Positions 6,734-16,241 of a DNA stretch of 25,560 nucleotides are shown one piece after another (the first letter of the stretch is position 1; every line of letters begins with the position of its first letter). Made by a program: the position numbers and the translations under genes. The notes under the pieces were generated by a model. It was not told where the DNA came from and did not search any database. It saw nothing but the letters and a program-made list of their open reading frames with translations. The DNA is from an uncultured bacterium (lineage in GTDB: Bacteria > Cyanobacteriota > Vampirovibrionia > Gastranaerophilales > Gastranaerophilaceae), in assembly GCA_900314375.1 (NCBI GenBank), contig OMVC01000066.1:1-25560 (forward strand), given 5' to 3'.

Positions 6734-8112
6734 AATATTTTATAAGGATTTAATATATTTTTAGGATCAAAGATCTTTTTTATGATTCGCATATAATCCA
6801 AAGTACCTTTTTCAACTACACGCGGCAAATAATCCTTCTTCTCAAGTCCTACACCGTGCTCACCCGAAATTGTCCCGCCTAAATCGATTGCCAACTGATA
6901 AATTTCAGATTTTGCAAGCTTATATTGACGATATTCATTATCATCATTCATATCAATCGGTATTTGCGGATGAATACTACCATCTCCGACATGACCGACA
7001 AGACAAGCAGTTAAATTATGACGAGAACAAATAGACTGAACACCACGTACAAGCTTTGCCAAATTATTACGCGGAACAATAATATCATCAGTAGTAACAT
7101 TTGGTTTCAATTTTGCGCACGCAGCCATTGAAGAACGACGAGCAGCCCAAATGTTTTCTGTTTCTTTTTCGGATGAAGAATATTGTAGTTGCGCGCAATT
7201 GTTCGATTTTAAGATATCACAAATAAGCTGCCTTTGGGCTTCCAAATATGATTTATCACCATCAATCTCAATAATAAGTGCTGACGATTTATCACATAAT
7301 AAGCCGGTCGGATAAAATTTTTCTACGGTTGTAAGAGAATTTTTATCCATAAAATCTATTGTTGACGGATATAATTTTTGAGCAATTATATCATTTACAG
7401 ATGCTACGGCCTGTTCAATTTCATCAAAATATGCCATTACTACCTGTCTTGCTTGAGGACGCGGAATCAATTTTACAGTTGCCTCAACAACAATTCCTAA
7501 AGTTCCTTCCGAACCAATAAATAACGATCCTAAATTATATCCTGCAGCATTTTTTATTGTATTTGAACCGGTTCTGATAAGTTCGCCATCGCTCATAACA
7601 ATAAGCATATCAATTACATAATCTTTTGTTGCACCATATTTAAAACACCTTGCTCCTGCAGAATTCTGGGCGATACTGCCTCCGATTGTAGAAACCTTTA
7701 AATTTGACGGATCAGGCGGATAAAATAAACCGACTTTCTCAACCTCTTTTTGTAAATCCCCGATAACAACACCTGGTTGAACACGAGCTGTCATATTTTG
7801 AGGATTTATTTCCAAAATTTTATTCATTAATGAAAAATTTAAGACTATACCACCATTAACAGGAACACAAGCACCAACAGTATTTGTACCTGCTCCGCGA
7901 CAAATAATAGGAGTATTTGTTTTATTAGCAATTTTTACTGCATTAACAACATCTTCAATATTTTTGGGGAATATTACGGCATCCGCAATTTTATGCGGTT
8001 CTTTTGTTTCAGAAGCATCAAAAGAATACACGTATCGTTCTTCCGGGGTTAACAATATGCTTTCTTTTGAAAATGTTTTATTTAATTCTTTTTCTAAACT
8101 AGTCATCAACAT
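6730..8112 (-). CDS. glcD: FAD-linked 2-hydroxyacid oxidase/dehydrogenase, GlcD family
   Basis: This flavoprotein of 460 residues oxidises 2-hydroxyacids such as glycolate or D-lactate. The N-terminal FAD-binding domain shows CRGAGTNTVGACVP (71-84), GGSIAQNSAGA (144-154) and FIGSEGTLGI (198-207). The C-terminal oxidase domain has GHVGDGSIHP (His374, His381) and GEHGVG (418-422), which carry the metal and substrate residues of the GlcD/D-lactate dehydrogenase group. Length is normal. The start overlaps the end of the giant coiled-coil gene (ATG at 8112 or 8106, against a stop at 8101-8099). No Shine-Dalgarno site is seen, so translational coupling is likely. No GlcE or GlcF partner is nearby. 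The exact substrate cannot be told from sequence. Confidence 0.92.
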   Translation of the reverse strand: MLMTSLEKELNKTFSKESILLTPEERYVYSFDASETKEPHKIADAVIFPKNIEDVVNAVKIANKTNTPIICRGAGTNTVGACVPVNGGIVLNFSLMNKILEINPQNMTARVQPGVVIGDLQKEVEKVGLFYPPDPSNLKVSTIGGSIAQNSAGARCFKYGATKDYVIDMLIVMSDGELIRTGSNTIKNAAGYNLGSLFIGSEGTLGIVVEATVKLIPRPQARQVVMAYFDEIEQAVASVNDIIAQKLYPSTIDFMDKNSLTTVEKFYPTGLLCDKSSALIIEIDGDKSYLEAQRQLICDILKSNNCAQLQYSSSEKETENIWAARRSSMAACAKLKPNVTTDDIIVPRNNLAKLVRGVQSICSRHNLTACLVGHVGDGSIHPQIPIDMNDDNEYRQYKLAKSEIYQLAIDLGGTISGEHGVGLEKKDYLPRVVEKGTLDYMRIIKKIFDPKNILNPYKIF

Positions 8113-11100
8113 AAGACGTCAACTTTTCGATATTTGTACTTAATTTAGATATTTGTTTTTCTATCTTATCAATTTTTCGATTTATACTGTTATCTTCAAG
8201 ATTTTCTATCGCTGATAAAACTTTGTCAAGATTCTTTTCTAAACGATCAATTCGCTCATCTTGCTGTGCAAATTGTTCTTCCAAAGCATCAATTTTGGCA
8301 AATTTTTTATCAAGCTTCTTTAATTTTGTTTCAATTAATTCACTGATATTTGTTTCAACATTCTCATTCAAATCATTTACTGCTTTAGATATTTTTTCAA
8401 TACCCTGAGCATTTTCATTGATTTTATCAAAACTTCCGCTTGTTGAGTCAATCCATTCGCCCATATATATGAGAGCTTGTTTAATTACGGCATCGGATGC
8501 TTCTGATTTTTCAAGCATTGCAGCTATAGAATCAACTTTACCTGTAAGATTATCTTGAAGTATCTCGCCAAAATCACCCAAACCTACATTTAAGGCATTA
8601 TAAGATTTGTCAGAAGTTGCAATTAAAAATTGTGTTTGCTCTTTTAAAGAAGATATTTCTGTTTTTAAATCTTTTATTTCATCCTGACTCATCAAATCAA
8701 CAGAAGTAGCAACCTCTTTTAATTTAGATGTAATCTTTGATAATTCATCGGATAAATTAGTATCCGAAGATGAACCCTCTTGAATTTCTTTTAATGCAAC
8801 ACGCAATTTTGACAAATCTGTTTCGATATCCTGCATTGAGTAGGTATAAGAATTATCTTCTTCCGAAGTTAATTGCTTTAATTGTTTTGTCAAAGATTCG
8901 ATTTTATCAGTAACAACATCAGGAACACTGATTTGCTCTATTTGTTTTGTTATATTCTCTATCTTTTGATTTATTTCATTAGTTCTTTCTTCAACAAAAT
9001 CTTTTATATCTTCAGATTCTTCAACAAATGACACCTGATCAAATATAGCAACAACTGCTGCCATAATAGAATCTTTCATTTCATGAAGGGAAGTCTTAAT
9101 TTGTGCATTACCTTCATTCGCATTTGTACTCAAATTGTTAACTTCACCTGACAATTCATCAAGGCATTTTTTAAATGTATCTATGCCTTGAGTCGGTTCA
9201 AGCTTGTTTATATATTCTTTTTGCTCTAGTATTAAAGTTTTTATATCATCTATATTACTATTTGAAGCAGTTCCGCCGTTATCAGACATTACACTGTTTA
9301 TTTTTTCGTTCAATGTTTCCAGCATTGATGTAATCTTTTTATCTGATTCCGACAAATTCTTTACGGCGGGTACAATTGCACTGTCAACATCATTTAGTGT
9401 ATATGAAATATCTTCAAGTAATTCGCTATCATCTGCAGTCGCTAATATATCAAGCTTTTCATTTATTGCTTTAAGCATTGAGTTAATATTAGAATCATCA
9501 AGATAATTTTTGATATCCGAAAGCCAATTATTATTTACTGATTTTAATATATCTTCTAAATTTTCATTAGGCGATTTATCCTTATTATCTTCTACAGAAG
9601 AAATTAATTCTTCGATTTTATATCCCAAAGTGTCAAGCAAAGCATCATTTGAATCAAGAGATTGCATTACAACGTCAACTTTAGCACTTAAATTTGAAAC
9701 AAGACTAGGGTCAACGTTTTCGCTACCATCCGCAACGGTTAATGCCGGAACTGTTTTCTTTATGGTATTACGCAATTCACTAATATCTTGCTGTAACAAA
9801 TCAAAAGCCTGTATAAAATCAAATTGATCATCAGTATTATTTTTTTCTGATATATCAATGTCATCAACGGATAATTCAGCTGCCTTCGTTGATGATGACA
9901 GTAACTCATCAATTTTTCCACTTATCGTGTCAAGCACAGACTCAATATCAGTATTTTTCATTGATAACTTATCAATTTTCAAAGAAGTTCTCGCAAAAGT
10001 ATCTTTTAAATCCTCTACTATCGAGTCGATTTCTTCTTGATTATTATTTGATGAATTTTCCAAGATTGACGAAGAAATTTCATTGAGTCTTGCAATTTTT
10101 TCACCAAAAGCATCACGCAAATCATCAATCGCCACGATGATATCATCATGATTCATTGCAACGGCAAGTAAGGATTTCAATTCTTCCTGATTAGCTTTTA
10201 ATGTTTCTTTTTGAGTTATAAACCCGTCATCAATTTGAAAATTTATATTATCTTGTTTTTCCAAAGATTGCTTTACTAAAGAACTTATACCTTTGGTAAC
10301 ATCAGAATTTTGCTGCACTAAAGTATTTATTTCATCATGTTCATTTAACTTTTCTTTTACGAAATCTGAAAATTCTTGTTGAGAACTGATACCATCTTTG
10401 ATAAGACTTTCAATATTTTCTTGATTTTGTGCTGTTTCTTTTACTAAAGATGCAACATCCCCTTGAGATTCTATTCTGTCTTTTATTGTTTCTGCTATAT
10501 CATGTTGCGAAGATATACTTTCCTTTATTAAAGACTCAATATTTTCTTGATTTTGTGCTGTTTCTTTTACTAAAGAAGCGACATCCCCTTGAGATTCTAT
10601 TCTGTCTTTTATTGTTTCTGCAATATCTTGTTGAGAAGATATACTTTCCTTTATTAAAGACTCAATATTTTCTTGATTTTGTGCTGTTTCTTTTACCAAA
10701 GAGACAACATCATCCTGCTGCGACAACCTTTCTTTAATTTCATCAGCTAAAATTTGTTGCTTATCAATCCCGTCCTGAACTAAACTTGCGATATTTTGTT
10801 GTTCCAGACCTGCGGCATTTACTACCTCAAGAACATTATCCAATTTTTGGTTGTAATTTGAGACGAATTCATCTAACTCTTTTTTATATTCTTCAACTTC
10901 TTGATTCTTTGAATCAATTAAATCAGAAACAGGTTGAAAACCTTTAAGAGAATTTTCAACAAATTCCTTAATATTATCTAATTTCAATATAATAGAATCC
11001 GTATCACTTAAAATGAAATCTTTTAAATTGTTTTCTGACTGTTGAAGTTTATCTTTTACTTTTGTATATATATCGTTTAATTTATTGCTGTCAAACTCTA

Positions 11101-13996
11101 TTTCAGAATCAGAAAGTATATTTTCATGAATTTCAGTAAGCTGTTTTTTTATTTCAGACAATTCGGAATTTGTAGTTTGTTGGAGCAATATCTCCTTTAT
11201 AGGATTAATTTCATCTACCAATTTATCTGCCTGACGATTTATTGTTTCCGTAATGTCAGTAGAAATCAATTCTAATTCTTGCTTATAATCGGCTAATTTT
11301 GCAGAAGTATCTTCTAATAACGAATTAAATTCAACATTATTATCAGAAGAAGATTTAACTTCTTCAATGAATTTTATAATTTCAGCAGTTTTAGTTTCTA
11401 ATAACTCTGCATTATAATTGAATTTATCCTGTAATTTACCACCTGAAGCTCCCGTTAAAGCCTCAAAGTTATTACTTAATTCCGATATTTTATCTGCGAT
11501 AAAATCATTTAATTGAGCAATTCGTTCATCTGTTTTGGCATCCTCAATCTGCTCTTTCTTGTATTCGGATTCTTTAAATGCCTGTCCTAATTCAGAAACT
11601 TGATCTCTTAACTCTGATAATTCATCTATATATGCATTCAAATTACTTTCTTCTGATACATTATTTATTACGCTTTCACCAAATGAATCGATTTTATTCA
11701 ATACTTGCAAGAAAGCGTTTTCATTAAACTCTTTTGTATCAATTATATGAGTTTCAATATTTAAAATCTTTTCGCTTAATTCTTCTTTAACCGAAACGCA
11801 AGGCTGATTATTAAGTATTTCACGAATTTCTTTCGTATATTGTTCAATAGTACCTAATACAGAAGCATCCTCACTTTTATTGCGTTCTTTATAACTCTCT
11901 ACTACCTTCGTTTCGATTATATCTTTAATTTCAGCCATTTGATGCTCAAGATATTCGGTATCGACAGGCAAATTAGATTTTATGTATGTGGTAAGAGTAT
12001 CCATACCCTCATCTAAATCATGAGAAGTTTTCTTAAGCTCTTCATTTGAATCTAATATTGAAGAAATATTTTTTTCTAAATCATTAAATTTTCCATCCAG
12101 AAAATCTGTAACTTCAGAAAAATCAAGATTTTTGATACGTTCATTCAAATCACTCTGATTTGAACGAATATCAGATAAATCATATCCGACATTATCATGC
12201 CCTGAACCGATTTGGGTAATACAACGGCGAATTTCATTAACAAAAGAACTAAAATCTTCAACCGATGCGATATGAGTAATTTTAGCCTCAATATCCGCCA
12301 ATCTTGAAACATAACTGGAGGTATCATTTTTCTCAATATTTTTTACTATTTTTGTTAAGTTATCAATTTTACTGCCAATGTCAGTTATATTATTACCTAC
12401 TTTGCCGATATCCCTGCTTTGTGACAAATCTTCGAGGTTTTTTACTATACCTTCGATTTGAGTATTTAATATAGTCATATCAGCTTGTTCGGTATGTTTT
12501 TCCATCTGGCGAACCATCTTTTCGGAATTTTCTTTAATATTTGACTTCTCAAGCCAATTTTCTATGGAATTCGTTTTATCATATATACAAGAAAATTCTT
12601 TTTCAAAATTTAATTTTGAAAGACTGGTTGCAATGTCTTCAGATAAATCATTCTGACTTTCTTTAATTGCTTCAACTTTTTCTATAACGGCAGGAATTGA
12701 GGCGATATTTTCCGCAATATAGGAAGTTTTTGTTACAAGTTCCTTTAACACATCATTATTGTCGGATAGTATTTTTTCGATATCCTCTTTCGTCGGAATC
12801 TGATTTAGAACCTCTGATATATTATTTTTAAGAATTTCTGTTGAACCGTCATTTGTTATTGACTCAATTGTGTCTAAAATTTTTGTATTAATAGCTTCAT
12901 TTAAATCTGCAGTGATATTTTTTATAGTATATAATTCATCCTTAATTGACGTCAAACGAGTTGATATATCAAAGACATCACCTTTTACATTTGAGGCAGA
13001 AATGTTGTCTGTAAGATTTTCCATCTTTTTATAAATATTTTTCAAAGATGTTTCTATCTCCTCGGAATTAGGTTTTTTTTCAAGATCATTTGTAATTTGA
13101 CCCAATGCATTTTTTATCTCTTTGGTATTATTGAGCATGTCATCAGTTTGTTGGACCAAATCAGCTATATCTTCTTTTGATAAAACTTTTTTCGCTATAC
13201 CGGAAGCTTGCTCACTTAATTTGTCAATGTCAGATTTTTCAGGCAATTTATTTACACTGTTTTCTATTTCTGTTGTTTTTTCAATAATTTCGTCAATTAT
13301 ACCTTTGGTTATTTTTAAATCTTCTCCGGTTGCAACTTGGTTTAATATTTGCTCAAGTTTATCCTGACGTTTGTCAAACGATTGCAACTGCATTACAATT
13401 CCATTGATTGAGTTAAACATAATATCAATTTGACTTTTTACGGCTTCATTAGTCTTTAAGGGATCAAGTTTTATCAGACCGGATATAATAGTCTTTAAAT
13501 TGGAATTTACATCATCTATTGTGTGTTTATATACATTATTTACATTCTCAAAATCTTTTCTTAAAAGGGATATTGTTCTTAATATATCTTCTTTATCTGT
13601 TTTATTATTTATAATATCCGATAATTTATTTTCAATACCGCTCAATACAGCTTTATTCTGTTTTGCCTCAACTGAAAATGTCGTTACATTTTTATTAAAT
13701 GCATCAAATAACTCATGAATATCCGTATTTTTTATTTGCTCTCCTTGAAGGGCATATACCGCTCTTAAAGCTTTTTCGATATCCAAAAACTTGTTTTGAG
13801 TTGTTGTATACTTTTCTTCAACGGAAGAAGAAAGCTCTTTTATATATGTTCTCAACAACTCTATAGACGGCTTATTATCAACATAATCAAGCTTTGCACT
13901 AATTCTGCTTAATAAGCTGTCGAAACTTTGTGAATTTGAATCACTGCTCCTCTTTAATTCAAGTAATAAATCGATTATTTGTTCTTCTTGAGCCAT
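8099..13996 (-). CDS. Giant coiled-coil protein (1965 residues) with internal 42-residue repeats
   Basis: The protein has 1965 residues, roughly 215 kDa. It is almost wholly predicted helical, with heptad-like spacing of Ile/Leu/Val among Asp/Glu/Lys/Asn/Ser, and is strongly acidic. There is no signal peptide or membrane segment, almost no Cys, and no ATPase or HAMP/MCP signature that I can see. Around residues 1085-1210 is a tandem repeat of 42 residues made of three 14-residue units with the pattern x-x-Q-x-(D/N)-(I/V)-x-x-x-(I/V)-K. A weak AAGGAT and GGGAT region precedes the ATG, and a good promoter lies upstream. It is co-transcribed with the GlcD-like gene. A cytoplasmic scaffold, filament or cell-organising protein is plausible but not shown. 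No known family is recognised. Confidence 0.88.
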   Translation of the reverse strand: MAQEEQIIDLLLELKRSSDSNSQSFDSLLSRISAKLDYVDNKPSIELLRTYIKELSSSVEEKYTTTQNKFLDIEKALRAVYALQGEQIKNTDIHELFDAFNKNVTTFSVEAKQNKAVLSGIENKLSDIINNKTDKEDILRTISLLRKDFENVNNVYKHTIDDVNSNLKTIISGLIKLDPLKTNEAVKSQIDIMFNSINGIVMQLQSFDKRQDKLEQILNQVATGEDLKITKGIIDEIIEKTTEIENSVNKLPEKSDIDKLSEQASGIAKKVLSKEDIADLVQQTDDMLNNTKEIKNALGQITNDLEKKPNSEEIETSLKNIYKKMENLTDNISASNVKGDVFDISTRLTSIKDELYTIKNITADLNEAINTKILDTIESITNDGSTEILKNNISEVLNQIPTKEDIEKILSDNNDVLKELVTKTSYIAENIASIPAVIEKVEAIKESQNDLSEDIATSLSKLNFEKEFSCIYDKTNSIENWLEKSNIKENSEKMVRQMEKHTEQADMTILNTQIEGIVKNLEDLSQSRDIGKVGNNITDIGSKIDNLTKIVKNIEKNDTSSYVSRLADIEAKITHIASVEDFSSFVNEIRRCITQIGSGHDNVGYDLSDIRSNQSDLNERIKNLDFSEVTDFLDGKFNDLEKNISSILDSNEELKKTSHDLDEGMDTLTTYIKSNLPVDTEYLEHQMAEIKDIIETKVVESYKERNKSEDASVLGTIEQYTKEIREILNNQPCVSVKEELSEKILNIETHIIDTKEFNENAFLQVLNKIDSFGESVINNVSEESNLNAYIDELSELRDQVSELGQAFKESEYKKEQIEDAKTDERIAQLNDFIADKISELSNNFEALTGASGGKLQDKFNYNAELLETKTAEIIKFIEEVKSSSDNNVEFNSLLEDTSAKLADYKQELELISTDITETINRQADKLVDEINPIKEILLQQTTNSELSEIKKQLTEIHENILSDSEIEFDSNKLNDIYTKVKDKLQQSENNLKDFILSDTDSIILKLDNIKEFVENSLKGFQPVSDLIDSKNQEVEEYKKELDEFVSNYNQKLDNVLEVVNAAGLEQQNIASLVQDGIDKQQILADEIKERLSQQDDVVSLVKETAQNQENIESLIKESISSQQDIAETIKDRIESQGDVASLVKETAQNQENIESLIKESISSQHDIAETIKDRIESQGDVASLVKETAQNQENIESLIKDGISSQQEFSDFVKEKLNEHDEINTLVQQNSDVTKGISSLVKQSLEKQDNINFQIDDGFITQKETLKANQEELKSLLAVAMNHDDIIVAIDDLRDAFGEKIARLNEISSSILENSSNNNQEEIDSIVEDLKDTFARTSLKIDKLSMKNTDIESVLDTISGKIDELLSSSTKAAELSVDDIDISEKNNTDDQFDFIQAFDLLQQDISELRNTIKKTVPALTVADGSENVDPSLVSNLSAKVDVVMQSLDSNDALLDTLGYKIEELISSVEDNKDKSPNENLEDILKSVNNNWLSDIKNYLDDSNINSMLKAINEKLDILATADDSELLEDISYTLNDVDSAIVPAVKNLSESDKKITSMLETLNEKINSVMSDNGGTASNSNIDDIKTLILEQKEYINKLEPTQGIDTFKKCLDELSGEVNNLSTNANEGNAQIKTSLHEMKDSIMAAVVAIFDQVSFVEESEDIKDFVEERTNEINQKIENITKQIEQISVPDVVTDKIESLTKQLKQLTSEEDNSYTYSMQDIETDLSKLRVALKEIQEGSSSDTNLSDELSKITSKLKEVATSVDLMSQDEIKDLKTEISSLKEQTQFLIATSDKSYNALNVGLGDFGEILQDNLTGKVDSIAAMLEKSEASDAVIKQALIYMGEWIDSTSGSFDKINENAQGIEKISKAVNDLNENVETNISELIETKLKKLDKKFAKIDALEEQFAQQDERIDRLEKNLDKVLSAIENLEDNSINRKIDKIEKQISKLSTNIEKLTSYVDD
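10411..10698. repeat. Tandem 126-bp DNA repeat inside the coiled-coil gene
   Basis: Two full 126-base units (10411-10536 and 10537-10662) differ at only 5 positions. A third partial unit continues from 10663 to about 10698 before diverging. The period equals 42 codons, so the frame is kept. More diverged copies of the 14-residue subunit lie on either side at protein level. The near identity in an otherwise diverged gene points to a recent in-frame duplication. Confidence 0.92.
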
Positions 13997-14037
13997 TTGC
14001 TTATCCCAATCCTTAATAAATATATCCCTACATGCTA

Positions 14038-14066
14038 ATTTTATCAGGAGTTATAATATTAGTAAA
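14038..14066 (-). promoter_or_regulatory. Promoter for the giant coiled-coil gene
   Basis: On the minus strand, TTTACT (-35, bases 14066-14061) and TAAAAT (-10, 14043-14038) are separated by 17 bases. Transcription would start about 35 bases before the ATG at 13996. The match to the housekeeping sigma-70 consensus is fair, and this is the best candidate in the gap shared with the divergent ferredoxin gene. Confidence 0.5.
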
Positions 14067-14118
14067 ATTATTTAATAATATTTATTACAAATGTTAAGCA
14101 CAAAAAAAATATAATGTC

Positions 14119-14149
14119 TTGAAAAAAAGTATTAGTGTTAGAATATTAT
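14119..14149 (+). promoter_or_regulatory. Possible promoter for the 2-oxoacid oxidoreductase operon
   Basis: TTGAAA (14119-14124) is followed after 19 bases by TATTAT (14144-14149), about 28 bases before the korD-like start. The spacer is longer than ideal and other A/T-rich -10 candidates overlap (TAGAAT, TATAGT), so the exact box is uncertain. Confidence 0.35.
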
Positions 14150-14177
14150 TGTATAGTGTTGTTGAGGAAGGGATAGA

Positions 14178-14393
14178 ATGAGTCATATAGTTATTAATGA
14201 TAAGATGTGCAAAGCTTGTTACTTATGCATGAAAGAATGTCCTATGAATTTGATAAAAGTCAGTGACACCAAAACAAACTCTTTGGGTAATAATATTGTA
14301 GAGTTTAATGACCCGAACAATAAATGTTTAGGTTGTGCAATGTGTGCAACAAGATGTCCTGATTTAGCAATAGAAGAAGTTATAAAAGATTAG
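14178..14393 (+). CDS. korD: 2-oxoacid:ferredoxin oxidoreductase delta subunit, 2x[4Fe-4S] ferredoxin
   Basis: This is a small iron-sulphur protein of 71 residues that passes electrons from the catalytic subunits to ferredoxin. It holds two CxxCxxCxxxCP motifs: CKACYLCMKECP near the N-terminus and CLGCAMCATRCP near the C-terminus. They are separated by a short loop, the usual layout of KorD/VorD delta subunits. The start is supported by GAGGAAGGG 6-8 bases upstream. It is the first gene of a four-gene cluster ordered delta, alpha, beta, gamma with very short gaps. The ferredoxin fold is certain; the subunit role follows from the neighbours. Confidence 0.92.
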   Translation: MSHIVINDKMCKACYLCMKECPMNLIKVSDTKTNSLGNNIVEFNDPNNKCLGCAMCATRCPDLAIEEVIKD

Positions 14394-14411
14394 TAAAAAT
14401 TGAGGTTAATA

Positions 14412-15476
14412 ATGACAGCCGTATTAGAAAATAAAAAAGTATTAATGAAAGGAAATTATGCAATAGCAAATGCTGCAGTAATTGCAGGATGTCAATGCTA
14501 TTTCGGTTATCCTATCACTCCGCAAAGCGAAATCGGAGAATTTATGAGCGGAAAAATGCAAGAGCTTGGCAGAGGTTATGTTTCAGCAGAAAGTGAACTC
14601 GCAGCAATAAATATGACACTCGGGGCATGCTCAACAGGTGTAAAAGCTATGTCATCATCATCATCGTGTGCTGTTGCGCTCATGCAAGAAGCAATATCTT
14701 ATGCAAGTGCTGACGAATTACCTGTTGTTTTAGTCAGCGTAATGCGCGGCGGTCCCGGATTAGGAAATATATATCCTTCTCAAGGGGATTATACTCAAGC
14801 AACCAGAGGCGGCGGCAATGGGGACTATAGAACAATCGTACTTGCACCGTCAACCGTTCAGGAATGTGCTGATTTTACATATAAAGCTTTTTATCTCGCG
14901 CATAAATATAAAAATCCGACAATATTATTAGCAGACGGATTATTGGGTCAAATGATGGAACCTGTTGAATTTAAGCCGTATCCATACCCGGAAATAGATA
15001 ATTCATCCTGGGAATTATCAGGAGCAAAAGGCAGAGAAGCAAGGATTATCCGTTCTTATGCGCCGCTAGAAGACCCGCAATGTGAATTTCTGGATAGATT
15101 ATTTGCAAAATACAAAACCATTGAAGAAAATGAAACAGAATGGGAAGAAATTGGAGCGGATGACGCTGATGTACTATTCGTAAGCTTTGGTTCAACAGCA
15201 CGTAATGTAAAAACAGCAGCAAAACTTTTAAGACAAAAAGGGATAAAAGCAGGAATCTTAAGACCTATTACTCTGTTTCCGTTCCCTTCCAAACGAATTT
15301 ATGAATTATCAAAAAGTGTTAAAAAAGTTATTGTTGTGGAAGTGAATATGGGACAAATGCTTGAAGATGTTAAACTTGCAGTTAACGGAAATTGTCCTGT
15401 TGAATTTATCAATAGAGGAGTCGGCGCACCACCTTCTCCGGAAGAAATAGTTCAGAAAGCGGAGGTGTTGTTATAA
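14412..15476 (+). CDS. korA: 2-oxoacid:ferredoxin oxidoreductase alpha subunit
   Basis: This 354-residue subunit contains the pyrimidine-binding domain I and the transketolase C-terminal-like domain II. The signature GYPITPQSEI sits at residues 32-41. GGPGLGNIYPSQGDY and ATRGGGNGDYRTIVLAP follow, as in KorA/VorB proteins. ATG at 14412 is taken over the TTG at 14400 because GAGG sits just before it. Its stop and the beta-subunit start share one base (TAATG). It acts with the beta subunit in CoA-dependent oxidative decarboxylation of a 2-oxoacid. 2-Oxoglutarate is the default guess; branched-chain 2-oxoacids (the Vor type) cannot be excluded from sequence alone. Confidence 0.92.
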   Translation: MTAVLENKKVLMKGNYAIANAAVIAGCQCYFGYPITPQSEIGEFMSGKMQELGRGYVSAESELAAINMTLGACSTGVKAMSSSSSCAVALMQEAISYASADELPVVLVSVMRGGPGLGNIYPSQGDYTQATRGGGNGDYRTIVLAPSTVQECADFTYKAFYLAHKYKNPTILLADGLLGQMMEPVEFKPYPYPEIDNSSWELSGAKGREARIIRSYAPLEDPQCEFLDRLFAKYKTIEENETEWEEIGADDADVLFVSFGSTARNVKTAAKLLRQKGIKAGILRPITLFPFPSKRIYELSKSVKKVIVVEVNMGQMLEDVKLAVNGNCPVEFINRGVGAPPSPEEIVQKAEVLL

Positions 15477-16228
15477 TGGCTACTCAAGTGTTTAAAATTC
15501 CTGATACGATAAAAAAAGATGCGAAATTTACTTTTTGCCCGGGGTGTGACCATGGCGTTGCAGTAAGACTTGTTGCGGAATGTCTTGACGAACTTGGGCT
15601 CAGAGAAAATACTATCGCTGCTTGCTCTATAGGATGCTCAGTAACAATTTATGATTTTTTAAACGTTGATGCTCTTGAAGCTCCGCATGGCAGAGCTTTA
15701 GCGGAAGCAACAGGTATTAAAAGGGCCAGACCCGATAAATTTGTTTTCACATACCAAGGAGACGGCGATTTTGCATCAATCGGTTTAGCAGAAAGCATAC
15801 ATGCAGCTTTAAGAGGAGAAAAAATTTCTACCATTTGTATAAATAACACGACTTATGGCATGACAGGCGGACAATTGGGACCAACAACATTATTGGGTCA
15901 AAAAACAACCACCTCTCCTACCGGCAGAAATATTGAATATTACGGATACCCGATAAAAATTGCTGAACATATAGCTCTTTGTGATGGTACAGCTTTTAGC
16001 GCAAGAGTTTCATTGGATACAGTTGCAAACATAAGAAAAGCTAAACAAGCAATAAAAAAAGCTTTTGAAGTTCAATTAAAAGGTTTAGGTTTTGGTTTTG
16101 TTGAAATACTTTCATCTTGTCCTACAAATTGGAGAATGACTCCCGAACAAGCACATGAAAGAGTTCGTAACGAAATGATGCCTGTCTTTAAACCGGGGAT
16201 ATACAAAGATATTACAGTAAATGAATAA
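15476..16228 (+). CDS. korB: 2-oxoacid:ferredoxin oxidoreductase beta subunit (TPP-binding)
   Basis: This subunit of 250 residues binds thiamine diphosphate. FCPGCDHG (Cys21, Cys24, His26) begins the domain. GDGDF (95-99) and INNTTYGMTGGQ (122-133) form the diphosphate- and Mg-binding motif (GDG-x25-30-NN). Cys50 and Cys54 in the CSIGC stretch are common in this subfamily. The gene overlaps the alpha subunit by one base and the gamma subunit follows at once. Length is typical of the short beta subunits in KorDABC/VorDABC enzymes. No separate long-form pyruvate oxidoreductase is in the window. Substrate remains uncertain, as for the alpha subunit. Confidence 0.94.
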   Translation: MATQVFKIPDTIKKDAKFTFCPGCDHGVAVRLVAECLDELGLRENTIAACSIGCSVTIYDFLNVDALEAPHGRALAEATGIKRARPDKFVFTYQGDGDFASIGLAESIHAALRGEKISTICINNTTYGMTGGQLGPTTLLGQKTTTSPTGRNIEYYGYPIKIAEHIALCDGTAFSARVSLDTVANIRKAKQAIKKAFEVQLKGLGFGFVEILSSCPTNWRMTPEQAHERVRNEMMPVFKPGIYKDITVNE

Positions 16229-16241
16229 TAAGGATATAATT

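Noticed and set aside
10411..10698. CRISPR-like regular repeat
   Set aside because: The period is 126 bases with no distinct spacers; it is an in-frame coding duplication.
8223..13718. Several plus-strand open frames of 60-105 codons opposite the giant coiled-coil gene
   Set aside because: They are antisense shadows of a low-complexity, AT-rich gene: Phe/Ser/Ile-rich, without ribosome sites, and the one at 10429-10737 merely mirrors the 126-bp repeat.
14038..14177. A small RNA gene in the divergent gap before korD
   Set aside because: The gap is A/T-rich with promoter-like boxes only; no stable stem or terminator is seen.
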